DNA from: an uncultured Muribaculaceae bacterium
GTDB lineage: Bacteria > Bacteroidota > Bacteroidia > Bacteroidales > Muribaculaceae
DNA: 8,823 bases
Assembly: GCA_910586595.1 (NCBI GenBank)
Contig: CAJUJB010000069.1
Coordinates: 1-8,823, forward strand
Reading direction: 5' to 3'
The notes beneath the pieces were generated by a model. It was not told where the DNA came from. It did not search any database and worked only from the letters and a program-made list of their open reading frames with translations. A program made the translations under genes and the position numbers. This document shows positions 1 to 6,327 of this stretch, in pieces (the first letter of the stretch is position 1; each line of letters begins with the position of its first letter).

Positions 1-400
1 GGGTCTTGGCTTTAGCCTCCTTGCTGTCTTTGAGCATGGCTTCGTTGTAGTCAACGAGCTCGATGAAGCAAGTCTTGGCGTTGTCGCCGAGGCGGTTGCC
101 GGTCTTGAGAATACGGGTGTAACCACCGGGGCGGTTGCCGATCTTCTCAGCGATTTCCTGGAAGAGAATCTTGACAGCTTCTTTGTTCTGAAGATAGCTG
201 AAGACGAGGCGGCGGTTGGCCATGGTGTCTTCCTTGGCGCGGTTGATCAGGGGCTCAGCATAGATGCGGAGTGCCTTTGCCTTTGCAAGCGTGGTGTTGA
301 TACGCTTGTGGAAGATGAGCGAGATGGTCATATTGGCAAGCAGGGAAGCGCGGTGAGCTTTCTTGCGGCCAAGGTGATTGAATTTTTTATTGTGTCTCAT
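1..400 (-). CDS. rplQ: 50S ribosomal protein L17 (partial, C-terminus outside window)
   Basis: L17 is a large-subunit protein that binds 23S rRNA near the exit-tunnel side of the ribosome. The visible 133 codons start with MRHNKKFNHLGRKKAHRASL, the strongly conserved L17 N-terminus, followed by the basic helix region (LIFHKRINTTLAKAKALR) and the conserved patch RPGGYTRILKTGNRLGDNA at about residues 90-108. The window ends in the lysine- and alanine-rich stretch after the core fold. Bacteroidota L17 proteins carry a C-terminal extension, which would be mostly off the edge. The ATG lies 6 bases after the rpoA stop codon, so it is the last visible gene of the alpha operon and probably translationally coupled to rpoA. 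The family is certain from sequence; the full length cannot be seen. Confidence 0.97.
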   Translation of the reverse strand, partial: MRHNKKFNHLGRKKAHRASLLANMTISLIFHKRINTTLAKAKALRIYAEPLINRAKEDTMANRRLVFSYLQNKEAVKILFQEIAEKIGNRPGGYTRILKTGNRLGDNAKTCFIELVDYNEAMLKDSKEAKAKT

Positions 401-406
401 CGTGGA

Positions 407-1399
407 TTATTCTTTATCGAGTTTGTATTTTGAGATGTCCATGCCGAACGAAAGGTTGAGGCTCGTGAGGAGGCTCTCAAGTTCGACAAGAGACTTTTTA
501 CCGAAGTTGCGGAACTTGAGCAAATCGGTTTTGTTGAATACCACCAGCTCGGCGAGTGTTTCCACCTCGGCGCTCTTTAGGCAATTGAGAGCGCGTACAG
601 AGAGCTGCATGTCGACCAGCTTCGACTTGAGGAGCTGGCGCATGTGCAGTACTTCTTCATCGAATTCTTCACCGGGATCCGGCTCAGAAGTTTCGAGGGT
701 GATTTTCTCGTCGGAGAAGAGCATGAAGTGATAGATGAGAATCTTCGCTGCTTCTTTAACGGCGTCTTTCGGGAGGATCGAGCCGTTGGTGCTGATCTCG
801 AGGGTAAGTTTGTCGTAGTCGGTTTTCTGGTCTACGCGGTAGTTTTCGACGGTGTATTTGACGTTCTTTATCGGGGTGTAGATCGAGTCGATTGCAATGG
901 TGTGGATGTCATCCTGCGGGGTGACATTCTCCTCTGCGGGAACCCAACCGCGACCTTTATTGATAGTCAGTACGATAGTGAAACTTGCGTCGGGATCCAA
1001 ATGACAGATCACCAGTTCGGGGTTCATGACCTCGAAGCCCTGGAGGGCATTGGCGATGTCGCCGGCTGTGAACACTTCTTTGCCTGAAACGGTGATAGTG
1101 ACGCGTTCAAATTCGCTGTCTTCTACCTTTTGCTTAAGGTCAACCTGCTTGAGGTTGAGAATGATGTTGGTCACATCTTCCTTTACGCCGGGCACGGCAT
1201 CAAATTCGTTTTTAACGCCGTCGATCTTGATCGACGAAATCGCGAAACCTTCCAGTGAGGAAAGGAGCACGCGACGGAGTGCGTTGCCCACGGTGATGCC
1301 ATAGCCGGGTTCCAAAGGCTTGAACTCGAATTTGCCGTAGAAGTTGCCTGCTTCTACCATTACTACCTCTTCAGGTTTTTGGAATGCTAATATAGCCAT
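407..1399 (-). CDS. rpoA: DNA-directed RNA polymerase subunit alpha
   Basis: This is the alpha subunit, whose dimer nucleates assembly of RNA polymerase and whose C-terminal domain contacts upstream promoter DNA and activators. It has 330 residues, the usual Bacteroidales length. The N-terminal dimerisation domain spans about residues 15-235 and includes GYGITVGNALRRVLLSSLEG (33-51) and the conserved VKEDVTNIILNLK segment (72-84). An acidic linker (about 237-250) leads to the helix-hairpin-helix C-terminal domain (about 255-320), where SVRALNCLK carries Arg269 and Asn272, equivalent by motif to E. coli Arg265 and Asn268, followed by FRNFGKKSL. The start MAILAFQKP is the usual one in this phylum. 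The gene starts 22 bases after the rpsD stop and ends 6 bases before rplQ. Nothing is broken or missing. Confidence 0.99.
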   Translation of the reverse strand: MAILAFQKPEEVVMVEAGNFYGKFEFKPLEPGYGITVGNALRRVLLSSLEGFAISSIKIDGVKNEFDAVPGVKEDVTNIILNLKQVDLKQKVEDSEFERVTITVSGKEVFTAGDIANALQGFEVMNPELVICHLDPDASFTIVLTINKGRGWVPAEENVTPQDDIHTIAIDSIYTPIKNVKYTVENYRVDQKTDYDKLTLEISTNGSILPKDAVKEAAKILIYHFMLFSDEKITLETSEPDPGEEFDEEVLHMRQLLKSKLVDMQLSVRALNCLKSAEVETLAELVVFNKTDLLKFRNFGKKSLVELESLLTSLNLSFGMDISKYKLDKE

Positions 1400-1421
1400 G
1401 GATCTTTGGATTTGGATATTA

Positions 1422-2027
1422 TTACTTAGAGTAGAGCTCGACGATCAGCTGCTCCTTGATGTTTTCGGGGATGTCTTCGCGTGCAGGCACGTGGAGGAAC
1501 TTGCCGCTCTTGGTGGCTTCGTCCCATTCGATCCAAGGATATTTGCTGTGGTTGAAGCCTGCGAGTGCGTCGGCAATCACTTCGAGTGATTTGCTGCGCT
1601 CACGCACGCCTACGATGTCGCCGGGCTTAACTGCATAGGAGGGTACGTTCACTACGGCACCGTTTACTGTGATGTGCTTGTGGAGCACGATCTGACGGGC
1701 TGCGGCGCGGGTAGGAGCGATACCGAGGCGGTAAACCACGTTGTCGAGACGGCCTTCGAGAAGCTGGAGCAGGATCTCACCGGTAATACCTTTGAGACGA
1801 GATGCCTTCTCGAAGAGGTTGCGGAACTGACGTTCGAGAACGCCATAGGTGTATTTAGCCTTCTGTTTCTCACGGAGCTGTACGCCGTACTCAGAAGTTT
1901 TGCGGCGTTTGTTAGCGCCGTGCTGACCCGGGGGGAAGTTACGACGGGCGAGAACCTTGTCTTCGCCGAAAATGGGTTCGCCGAATTTGCGGGCTATTTT
2001 GGTCTTGGGACCTGTATATCTTGCCAT
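1422..2027 (-). CDS. rpsD: 30S ribosomal protein S4
   Basis: S4 is a primary 16S rRNA binder that starts assembly of the 30S body and helps guard decoding accuracy with S5. In several bacteria it also represses its own mRNA. The 201-residue protein has the N-terminal MARYTGPKTKIARKFGEPIF, the NFPPGQHG motif and YGVQLREKQKAKYTYGVLERQF, then an S4 RNA-binding domain at about residues 92-155 (RLDNVVYRLGIAPTRAAARQ, HKHITVNGAVVNVPSYAVKPGDIV). There is no cysteine anywhere, so the N-terminal zinc site of some S4 proteins is absent. The ATG chosen gives the canonical N-terminus. Upstream lies an unusually long 282-base structured gap, which suggests that rpsD has its own RNA-level control. No Shine-Dalgarno sequence precedes the start; the last bases before it are A/T-rich. 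Confidence 0.99.
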   Translation of the reverse strand: MARYTGPKTKIARKFGEPIFGEDKVLARRNFPPGQHGANKRRKTSEYGVQLREKQKAKYTYGVLERQFRNLFEKASRLKGITGEILLQLLEGRLDNVVYRLGIAPTRAAARQIVLHKHITVNGAVVNVPSYAVKPGDIVGVRERSKSLEVIADALAGFNHSKYPWIEWDEATKSGKFLHVPAREDIPENIKEQLIVELYSK

Positions 2028-2309
2028 TGTAGTTAAAATCAGTTTATCGGGAAGCGGAGCCTGTGGGCCTGTAACATTGCTTTAGCGCAGCCGCGACCAT
2101 AGAGAGGTGATTGAAATATGGTCTATTCGCCTTGGTAATGTCGTCTTTCTGCGGCTCTTGACCAGGCTGCTACCCGCGCCGGCACTGGCTTGCCGGGGGG
2201 TGCTTCCCGCGTGTTGATATGTTTTGTTGTGTGTACTAAAAGTGAAAGCAGAGTTGAAGGCGCAGTCTCCGCACATTGTCGCGCGGACAGGCAGCCTTCG
2301 CTACTGATT
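2028..2309 (-). promoter_or_regulatory. Structured rpsD leader with possible pseudoknot (candidate S4 autoregulatory RNA)
   Basis: This 282-base gap between rpsK and rpsD holds no convincing gene but many inverted repeats, described in transcribed-strand order. First, an outer stem (2294-2299 with 2256-2261) encloses a 7-bp stem (2281-2287 with 2268-2274) with a 6-base loop. Second, a 6-bp stem (2191-2196 with 2179-2184) is flanked by 4 more pairs (2198-2201 with 2172-2175). Third, stem A pairs 2161-2166 with 2130-2136, with one bulge. Fourth, stem B pairs 2118-2123 with 2095-2100. The loop of stem A contains AGCCGC (2151-2156), exactly complementary to GCGGCT at 2089-2094, directly beside stem B, so a pseudoknot can form. 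S4 is known to bind pseudoknotted leaders in the E. coli alpha operon, and I recall comparative work proposing an S4 leader in Bacteroidia. The pairing is seen; binding by S4 is inferred. Confidence 0.65.
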
Positions 2310-2699
2310 TTATACTCTTCTGCGCTTGGGAGGACGGCAGCCGTTGTGGGGCAGCGGAGTAACGTCGATAATCTCTGTTACTTTGATACCTGCGCCGTCG
2401 ATGGTGCGGACAGCAGACTCGCGGCCATTGCCCGGGCCCTTGAGATATGCCTTCACTTTGCGGAGACCGAGATCGTAGGCTACCTTTGCACAATCCTGGG
2501 CTGCCATCTGGGCGGCGTAAGGAGTGTTTTTCTTGGAGCCACGGAAGCCCATCTTGCCGGCAGATGACCAGCTGATGACCTGACCTTCGCTATTGGCAAG
2601 GCAAACGATGATGTTGTTGAAAGACGAATGAACGTGAAGCTGGCCTTCTGCGCCGACTTTGACGTTTCTCTTCTTAGCTGCGACTGTTTTTTTTGCCAT
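2310..2699 (-). CDS. rpsK: 30S ribosomal protein S11
   Basis: S11 sits on the 30S platform, where it contacts 16S rRNA and S21/S7 near the exit (E) site and helps form the Shine-Dalgarno helix pocket. The protein has 129 residues, the normal length. A short basic N-terminus (MAKKTVAAKKRNVK) is followed by the S11 core with HVHSSFNNIIVCLANSEGQVISWSSAG, FRGSKKNTPYAAQMAA and the C-terminal signature GRESAVRTIDGAGIKVTEI with DVTPLPHNGCRPPKRRRV. It starts 9 bases after the rpsM stop, so the two are probably coupled. The gap downstream (to rpsD) is the longest in the window, and its first hairpin begins 10 bases after the rpsK stop codon. Confidence 0.99.
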   Translation of the reverse strand: MAKKTVAAKKRNVKVGAEGQLHVHSSFNNIIVCLANSEGQVISWSSAGKMGFRGSKKNTPYAAQMAAQDCAKVAYDLGLRKVKAYLKGPGNGRESAVRTIDGAGIKVTEIIDVTPLPHNGCRPPKRRRV

Positions 2700-2708
2700 G
2701 TTGATTTA

Positions 2709-3089
2709 TTATTTAGTAGCTTTCTTCTTGTTAGCAACGGTTTTCTTGCGGCCCTTGCGGGTGCGGGCGTTGTTCTTGGTGCTCTGGCCACGCACGGGAA
2801 GACCGTTACGGTGACGGACGCCGCGGTAGCAGCCGATGTCCATGAGGCGCTTGATGTTGAGCTGGATTTCGCTGCGGAGGTCGCCTTCTACCTTGTAGTC
2901 TGTACCGATTACTTCACGAACCTTGGCGGCCTGGTCGTCGGTCCAGTCTTTTACTTTGATGTTTACATCGATGCCTGCTTTGTTAAGGATCGATTTGGCG
3001 GCGCTCCGGCCGATGCCGAAGATGTATGTCAAGGCGATTTCACCTCTTTTGTTCTGGGGGAGGTCAACTCCCACTATACGTACTGCCAT
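2709..3089 (-). CDS. rpsM: 30S ribosomal protein S13
   Basis: S13 is at the top of the 30S head, where it contacts the 50S subunit (bridges B1a and B1b) and the P-site tRNA through its C-terminal tail. The 126-residue protein starts MAVRIVGVDLPQNKRGEIAL, then has the helix-hairpin-helix region GIGRSAAKSILNKAGI (about 27-42), the conserved RGVRHRNGLPVRGQSTKNNARTRKG block (about 94-118) and a lysine-rich tail. Length and motifs match the family. It begins 41 bases after rpmJ and ends 9 bases before rpsK. A short A/T-only inverted repeat lies in the upstream gap. Confidence 0.99.
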   Translation of the reverse strand: MAVRIVGVDLPQNKRGEIALTYIFGIGRSAAKSILNKAGIDVNIKVKDWTDDQAAKVREVIGTDYKVEGDLRSEIQLNIKRLMDIGCYRGVRHRNGLPVRGQSTKNNARTRKGRKKTVANKKKATK

Positions 3090-3104
3090 ATTTCTGTGTC
3101 AGCT

Positions 3105-3127
3105 TATTATTTTGTTCAAAAATAATA
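3105..3127 (-). repeat. A/T-only inverted repeat between rpmJ and rpsM
   Basis: Nine perfectly complementary bases on each side (3105-3113 and 3119-3127) flank a 5-base loop in the 41-base gap between rpmJ and rpsM. The stem contains no G-C pair, so it would be a weak hairpin. It lacks the G/C-rich stem of an intrinsic terminator and sits inside an operon. It may simply keep the upstream region of rpsM A/T-rich, which helps ribosome loading in this phylum, or may have no function. Confidence 0.4.
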
Positions 3128-3130
3128 GAA

Positions 3131-3247
3131 TTATCCTTGACGTTGTTTGTACTTGGGGTTTTTCTTGTTGATGACATAGAGACGTCCTTTGCGACGGACG
3201 ATCTTGCTGTCGGGAGTGCGTTTCTTGACGGAAGCTCTTACTTTCAT
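3131..3247 (-). CDS. rpmJ: 50S ribosomal protein L36, zinc-free type
   Basis: L36 is the smallest 50S protein and binds 23S rRNA late in assembly. The 38-codon gene encodes MKVRASVKKRTPDSKIVRRK followed by GRLYVINKKNPKYKQRQG, the full-length L36 pattern, including the conserved KVRASVKK start and the NKKNPKYKQRQG end. The classic zinc ribbon uses three Cys and one His; here there is no cysteine at all, with Thr11 and Ser14 in the region of the first pair. It is therefore the zinc-independent form. It starts 17 bases after infA and lies 41 bases before rpsM, its usual place. The gene is short but unmistakable. Confidence 0.98.
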   Translation of the reverse strand: MKVRASVKKRTPDSKIVRRKGRLYVINKKNPKYKQRQG

Positions 3248-3264
3248 ATCTTTTAGTTTTTCGA

Positions 3265-3483
3265 TTATTTATAGCGGAAAGCAATACGTCCTTTGGATAG
3301 GTCGTAGGGCGACATCTCTACACGCACTTTGTCGCCCGGAAGAATCTTGATGTAGTGCATGCGCATCTTACCGGAGATATGTGCGGTGATCTCGTGCCCG
3401 TTTTCGAGCTCGACGCGGAACATTGCGTTCGACAGCGCCTCGACGATGGTCCCGTCCTGTTCGATTGCTGATTGTTTTGCCAT
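3265..3483 (-). CDS. infA: Translation initiation factor IF-1
   Basis: IF-1 binds the 30S A site during initiation and works with IF-2 and IF-3 to admit initiator tRNA only to the P site. The 72-residue protein is a single S1-like OB-fold of standard length. It contains IEQDGTIVEALSNAMFRVEL, the conserved NGHEITAHISGKMRMHYIKI stretch (about 29-48) with its RNA-binding HISGKMR motif, and LPGDKVRVEMSPYDLSKGRI near the end. It sits 10 bases after map and 17 before rpmJ, the arrangement seen in many non-enteric bacteria, so initiation factor and ribosomal proteins are made from one message. Confidence 0.99.
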   Translation of the reverse strand: MAKQSAIEQDGTIVEALSNAMFRVELENGHEITAHISGKMRMHYIKILPGDKVRVEMSPYDLSKGRIAFRYK

Positions 3484-3493
3484 AGATGGTGGT

Positions 3494-4276
3494 TTAAATA
3501 AATTTATCCGTTATTGCTTCGTGGATGTAGTCGAAGGTCGTCAGCACTTCGGTACGCCCGTCGATGATTGCGAGCGTATGCTCATAGTGAGCCGAAGGCT
3601 TGCGGTCGCGGGTGCGGCATTGCCAGCCGTCGCTCTCGATCACGATATTGCGGCTGCCCATGTTGACCATAGGCTCGATGCAGATGCACATGCCGTTCTG
3701 GAGGCGTACTCCTATGCCGCGGCGTCCGTAATTGGGCACCTCGGGAGCCTCATGCATCTTGCGGCCGATACCGTGCCCGCACATCTCGCGGACTATCGAA
3801 TAATTGCGGCGCTCGCAGTAGGTCTGCACCGCATTGGCTATATCACCGATGCGTGCGCCATACTTGGCAGCTTCGATGCCCACGTAGAGCGAATCGCGGG
3901 TAGTCTTGCAGAGAGCCTTCTTCTCCGGAGAGATCGTGCCCACTGCGAAGGTATAGCAACTGTCGCCCATAAAGCCGTCTTTCTCTACCACGGTATCGAT
4001 GCCGACAATGTCGCCGTCGACGAGTACGCGGTCGGAAGGAAAGCCGTGCACGACGGTCTCGTTCACTTCTATGCAAAGCGTACCGGGAAATCCTTCATAA
4101 CCCAGACATGCGGGCTTGCCCCCATTGTCCAGGATAAATTCCCGGGCAATGGTGTCAAGCTTGCGTGTGGTTACGCCGGGTTCAATCCAGCGGCCAACCT
4201 CAGCAAGTGTCTGCGACACGAGCGTGGCTGCCGACCGCATGGTCTCGATTTCTTCCGGTGTCTTGAGATAAATCAT
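3494..4276 (-). CDS. map: Methionine aminopeptidase, type I
   Basis: This metalloenzyme removes the initiator methionine from new proteins in the cytoplasm, at the ribosome, when the second residue is small. The 260-residue protein is a compact pita-bread fold of type I length. All five metal ligands can be placed by motif: Asp94 (GIDTVV), Asp105 (MGDSCYTF), His168 (CGHGIGRKMHEAP), Glu201 (CICIEPMV) and Glu232 (SAHYEHT). His78 in ETVVHGFP matches the conserved substrate-contact histidine. It has no N-terminal extension for an SH3-like or zinc-finger domain. It follows secY by 39 bases and precedes infA by 10; the adk gene that often lies between secY and map is absent. A long open frame on the opposite strand here is only a shadow. 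Confidence 0.98.
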   Translation of the reverse strand: MIYLKTPEEIETMRSAATLVSQTLAEVGRWIEPGVTTRKLDTIAREFILDNGGKPACLGYEGFPGTLCIEVNETVVHGFPSDRVLVDGDIVGIDTVVEKDGFMGDSCYTFAVGTISPEKKALCKTTRDSLYVGIEAAKYGARIGDIANAVQTYCERRNYSIVREMCGHGIGRKMHEAPEVPNYGRRGIGVRLQNGMCICIEPMVNMGSRNIVIESDGWQCRTRDRKPSAHYEHTLAIIDGRTEVLTTFDYIHEAITDKFI

Positions 4277-4315
4277 TTAAGTAAGTCGAATGATAATGAT
4301 GACGGCGATTAAGAA

Positions 4316-5665
4316 TCAATAAGCCTGACCCGTGGTGCGGCCTTTGATTTTACCTTCTTTCATCAAGCCGTCGTAATGATGCATCATCAGGTGCGACTCA
4401 ATCTGCTGGAGGGTGTCAAGCACTACGCCAACCATAATCAGCAGCGAGGTGCCGCCGAAGAACTGGGCGAAGTTCTGGCTGATGCCGAAGAAGCGCGCGA
4501 ACGCGGGCAGGATGGCAACGATGCCCAGGAAAATTGAACCGGGAAGGGTGATGCGCGACATGATGGCGTCAAGATACTCTGCGGTCTTCTTGCCGGGTTT
4601 TACACCGGGGATAAATCCATTGTTACGCTTCATGTCTTCGGCCATCTGCGTAGGACGCACGGTGATGGCGGTATAGAAGTAGGTGAAGGCAACGATGAGG
4701 ATAAAGAAGATTGCGTTGTACCAGAAGCTGTTGATGTCAGTGAATGCGTGGAGGAAGCCGCTGTCGCCGCCGCGGAAGCCTGCAAGTGTCATAGGAATGA
4801 ACATGATGGCCTGGGCGAAGATGATCGGCATTACACCGGCTGCATTAACCTTCAGGGGGATGTACTGACGGGCACCTCCGTACTGACGGTTACCTACAAT
4901 GCGCTTGGCATACTGTACAGGCACTTTACGTGTACCCTGCACGAGCAGAACGGCGCCTACGGTAACAGCAAACAGGAGAACAACCTCGACAATGAACATC
5001 ACAAGACCGCCCTGGCTGCCAGAAGCACCCGGCAGACGGCTTACGAATTCATAGTAGAGAGCTCCTGGGAGACGGGCGATGATACCCACCAGAATGATGA
5101 ACGAGATACCGTTGCCGATACCACGGTCAGTGATGCGCTCACCGAGCCACATGATGAACATGGAGCCGGCAGCCAGGATGATCGTAAGGTAGACAACGGT
5201 CCAGAAACCGAGCTGGAGTGTGCTTCCGTTGGCTGCGCCGTTCACCTGAACCTGAAGGTTGATAAGGTAAGCGGGAGCCTGCAGGATAAGGATCAGCACG
5301 GTGAGATAACGGGTGTACTGGTTAAGTTTCTGACGCCCGCTTTCTCCCTCGCGCTGCATCTTCTGGAACGAGGGCAGAATCATGCCGCAGAGCTGGATGA
5401 CGATCGACGCCGTGATGTACGGCATGATACCCAGCGCGAAGATAGAAGCCTGCGAGAAGGCACCTCCTGAGAACATGTCCAGAAGCTGCATCAGACCGCT
5501 CTTGTTAGTGAAGTTCGCAAGCGCGTCGATGTCGGAGGGAGAGATGCCGGGGAGCACCACATAACACCCCAGTCGGTATATGAATACCAACAGGAATGTT
5601 ATGAGGAGTCTCTGGCGGAGCTCCTGGATTGTCCAGATATTTTTAAGGGTTTCTACAAATCTCAT
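4316..5665 (-). CDS. secY: Preprotein translocase subunit SecY
   Basis: SecY is the inner-membrane channel of the Sec pathway, through which unfolded exported proteins and membrane proteins pass with SecE, SecG and SecA. The 449-residue protein shows the expected alternation of about ten hydrophobic segments. Landmarks are TM1 (about 19-39), the plug-region sequence after it, TM2 with FALGIMPYITASIVIQL (76-92), the RQKLNQYTRY loop before TM3, GERITDRGIGNGISFI (175-190), the cytosolic C5 loop GTRKVPVQYAKRIVGN (244-259), the C6 loop ADDMKRN-like region with GFIPGVKPGKKTAEYL (350-365), and a short cytosolic tail ending KGRTTGQAY. It starts only 2 bases after the rplO stop, so the two are probably translationally coupled. 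Confidence 0.99.
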   Translation of the reverse strand: MRFVETLKNIWTIQELRQRLLITFLLVFIYRLGCYVVLPGISPSDIDALANFTNKSGLMQLLDMFSGGAFSQASIFALGIMPYITASIVIQLCGMILPSFQKMQREGESGRQKLNQYTRYLTVLILILQAPAYLINLQVQVNGAANGSTLQLGFWTVVYLTIILAAGSMFIMWLGERITDRGIGNGISFIILVGIIARLPGALYYEFVSRLPGASGSQGGLVMFIVEVVLLFAVTVGAVLLVQGTRKVPVQYAKRIVGNRQYGGARQYIPLKVNAAGVMPIIFAQAIMFIPMTLAGFRGGDSGFLHAFTDINSFWYNAIFFILIVAFTYFYTAITVRPTQMAEDMKRNNGFIPGVKPGKKTAEYLDAIMSRITLPGSIFLGIVAILPAFARFFGISQNFAQFFGGTSLLIMVGVVLDTLQQIESHLMMHHYDGLMKEGKIKGRTTGQAY

Positions 5666-5667
5666 GA

Positions 5668-6114
5668 TTATACGGTTTGAGCAGTTCCGCCGGCTGCCTC
5701 GATAGCTGCCTTGGCAGCTGCGGAGAATGCATTGGCTTCAACGGTGAGGGGAGTCGATACCGTGCCGTTGGCAAGAACCTTGGCGAGCTGGCCGCGACGC
5801 AGGTAGCCTGCTGCGCGGAGTTCGTCAAGACCTACCTTCTGAAGCTGCTGGGCTTCAGCGAGGGCTGCGATGAGGTCAAGGTTGATAGCCTTGTACTCTA
5901 CACGGTTGATATTCTTGAAGCCGAATTTGGGAAGACGGCGCTGGAGAGGCATCTGACCGCCTTCGAAGCCGATCTTGCGGCTGTAACCCGAGCGCGATTT
6001 AGCACCCTTGTGACCGCGGGTCGATGTGCCACCCTTGCCGGAGCCTGGGCCACGGCCGATACGGGTATTGCGTTTTACAGAGCCGGGAGCGGGTTTAAGA
6101 TTGCTTAAGTTCAT
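5668..6114 (-). CDS. rplO: 50S ribosomal protein L15
   Basis: L15 is a late-assembling 50S protein whose extended glycine- and arginine-rich N-terminus threads into 23S rRNA. The 148-residue protein begins MNLSNLKPAPGSVK, then has the conserved basic stretch GRGPGSGKGGTSTRGHKG (about 22-39), GYSRKIGFEGGQMPLQRRLP (about 44-63) and the globular C-terminal part with ALAEAQQLQKVGLDELRAAG and the final TVEANAFSAAAKAAIEAAGG. Length and motifs are typical for Bacteroidales. It lies 14 bases after rpmD and 2 bases before secY. No anomaly was seen. Confidence 0.99.
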   Translation of the reverse strand: MNLSNLKPAPGSVKRNTRIGRGPGSGKGGTSTRGHKGAKSRSGYSRKIGFEGGQMPLQRRLPKFGFKNINRVEYKAINLDLIAALAEAQQLQKVGLDELRAAGYLRRGQLAKVLANGTVSTPLTVEANAFSAAAKAAIEAAGGTAQTV

Positions 6115-6128
6115 TTCAGTGTCAGTTT

Positions 6129-6308
6129 TTAAGCGTTGGTCACTTCTACGAGGTGACGAACTTTGTTAACCATACCCATCACAGAGGGGGTGTCTTCTTT
6201 CACCACCGTGTGATTCATTTTCTTGAGGCCGAGGGCGTCCAGGGTGCGCTTCTGCACGGCCGGACAGTTGATGCGGCTCTTTATCTGTTTGATTTTGATC
6301 TGTGCCAT
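6129..6308 (-). CDS. rpmD: 50S ribosomal protein L30
   Basis: L30 is a small 50S protein that binds 23S rRNA. The 59-residue product starts MAQIKIKQIKSRINCPAVQK and continues with RTLDALGLKKMNHTVVKEDT, then SVMGMVNKVRHLVEV, matching the bacterial L30 fold, including the conserved RTLDALGL and the G-M-V-N-K-V-R-H-L-V motif. The open frame extends far upstream of this ATG, but that part overlaps rpsE and does not resemble L30, so the start at 6308 is chosen from family alignment. The start lies 19 bases after the rpsE stop, and the gene ends 14 bases before rplO, the usual order rpsE-rpmD-rplO. Confidence 0.98.
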   Translation of the reverse strand: MAQIKIKQIKSRINCPAVQKRTLDALGLKKMNHTVVKEDTPSVMGMVNKVRHLVEVTNA

Positions 6309-6327
6309 TGTAAGTGCTTTATTGAAA

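Noticed and set aside
2082..2276. A 64-codon frame on the minus strand inside the rpsD leader, as a possible leader peptide
   Set aside because: Its ATG lies at the loop of the first hairpin, its composition is unlike the neighbouring genes, it resembles no known protein, and the region is better explained as structured RNA.
2256..2299. Intrinsic terminator after rpsK
   Set aside because: The hairpin is not directly followed by a T tract on the transcribed strand, and the downstream genes of the same operon (rpsD, rpoA, rplQ) need transcription through it or a promoter I cannot see.
2190..2567. A 125-codon plus-strand frame spanning the rpsK-rpsD gap
   Set aside because: Its second half is antisense to rpsK and the first half covers the hairpins; no family resemblance or start signal was seen.
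3359..4312. Open frame of 317 codons on the plus strand opposite map and infA
   Set aside because: It lies antisense to two unmistakable genes, resembles no family I know, and arises from the codon bias of the minus-strand genes at fairly high GC.
4277..4315. Remnant of adk or another gene between secY and map
   Set aside because: The gap is only 39 bases with no coding sign; absence of adk at this place is compatible with normal Bacteroidota gene order.
4748..5470. Open frame of 240 codons on the plus strand opposite secY
   Set aside because: It is antisense to an intact secY, is very rich in charged residues and histidine without recognisable motifs, and is a frame shadow of the membrane-protein codons.
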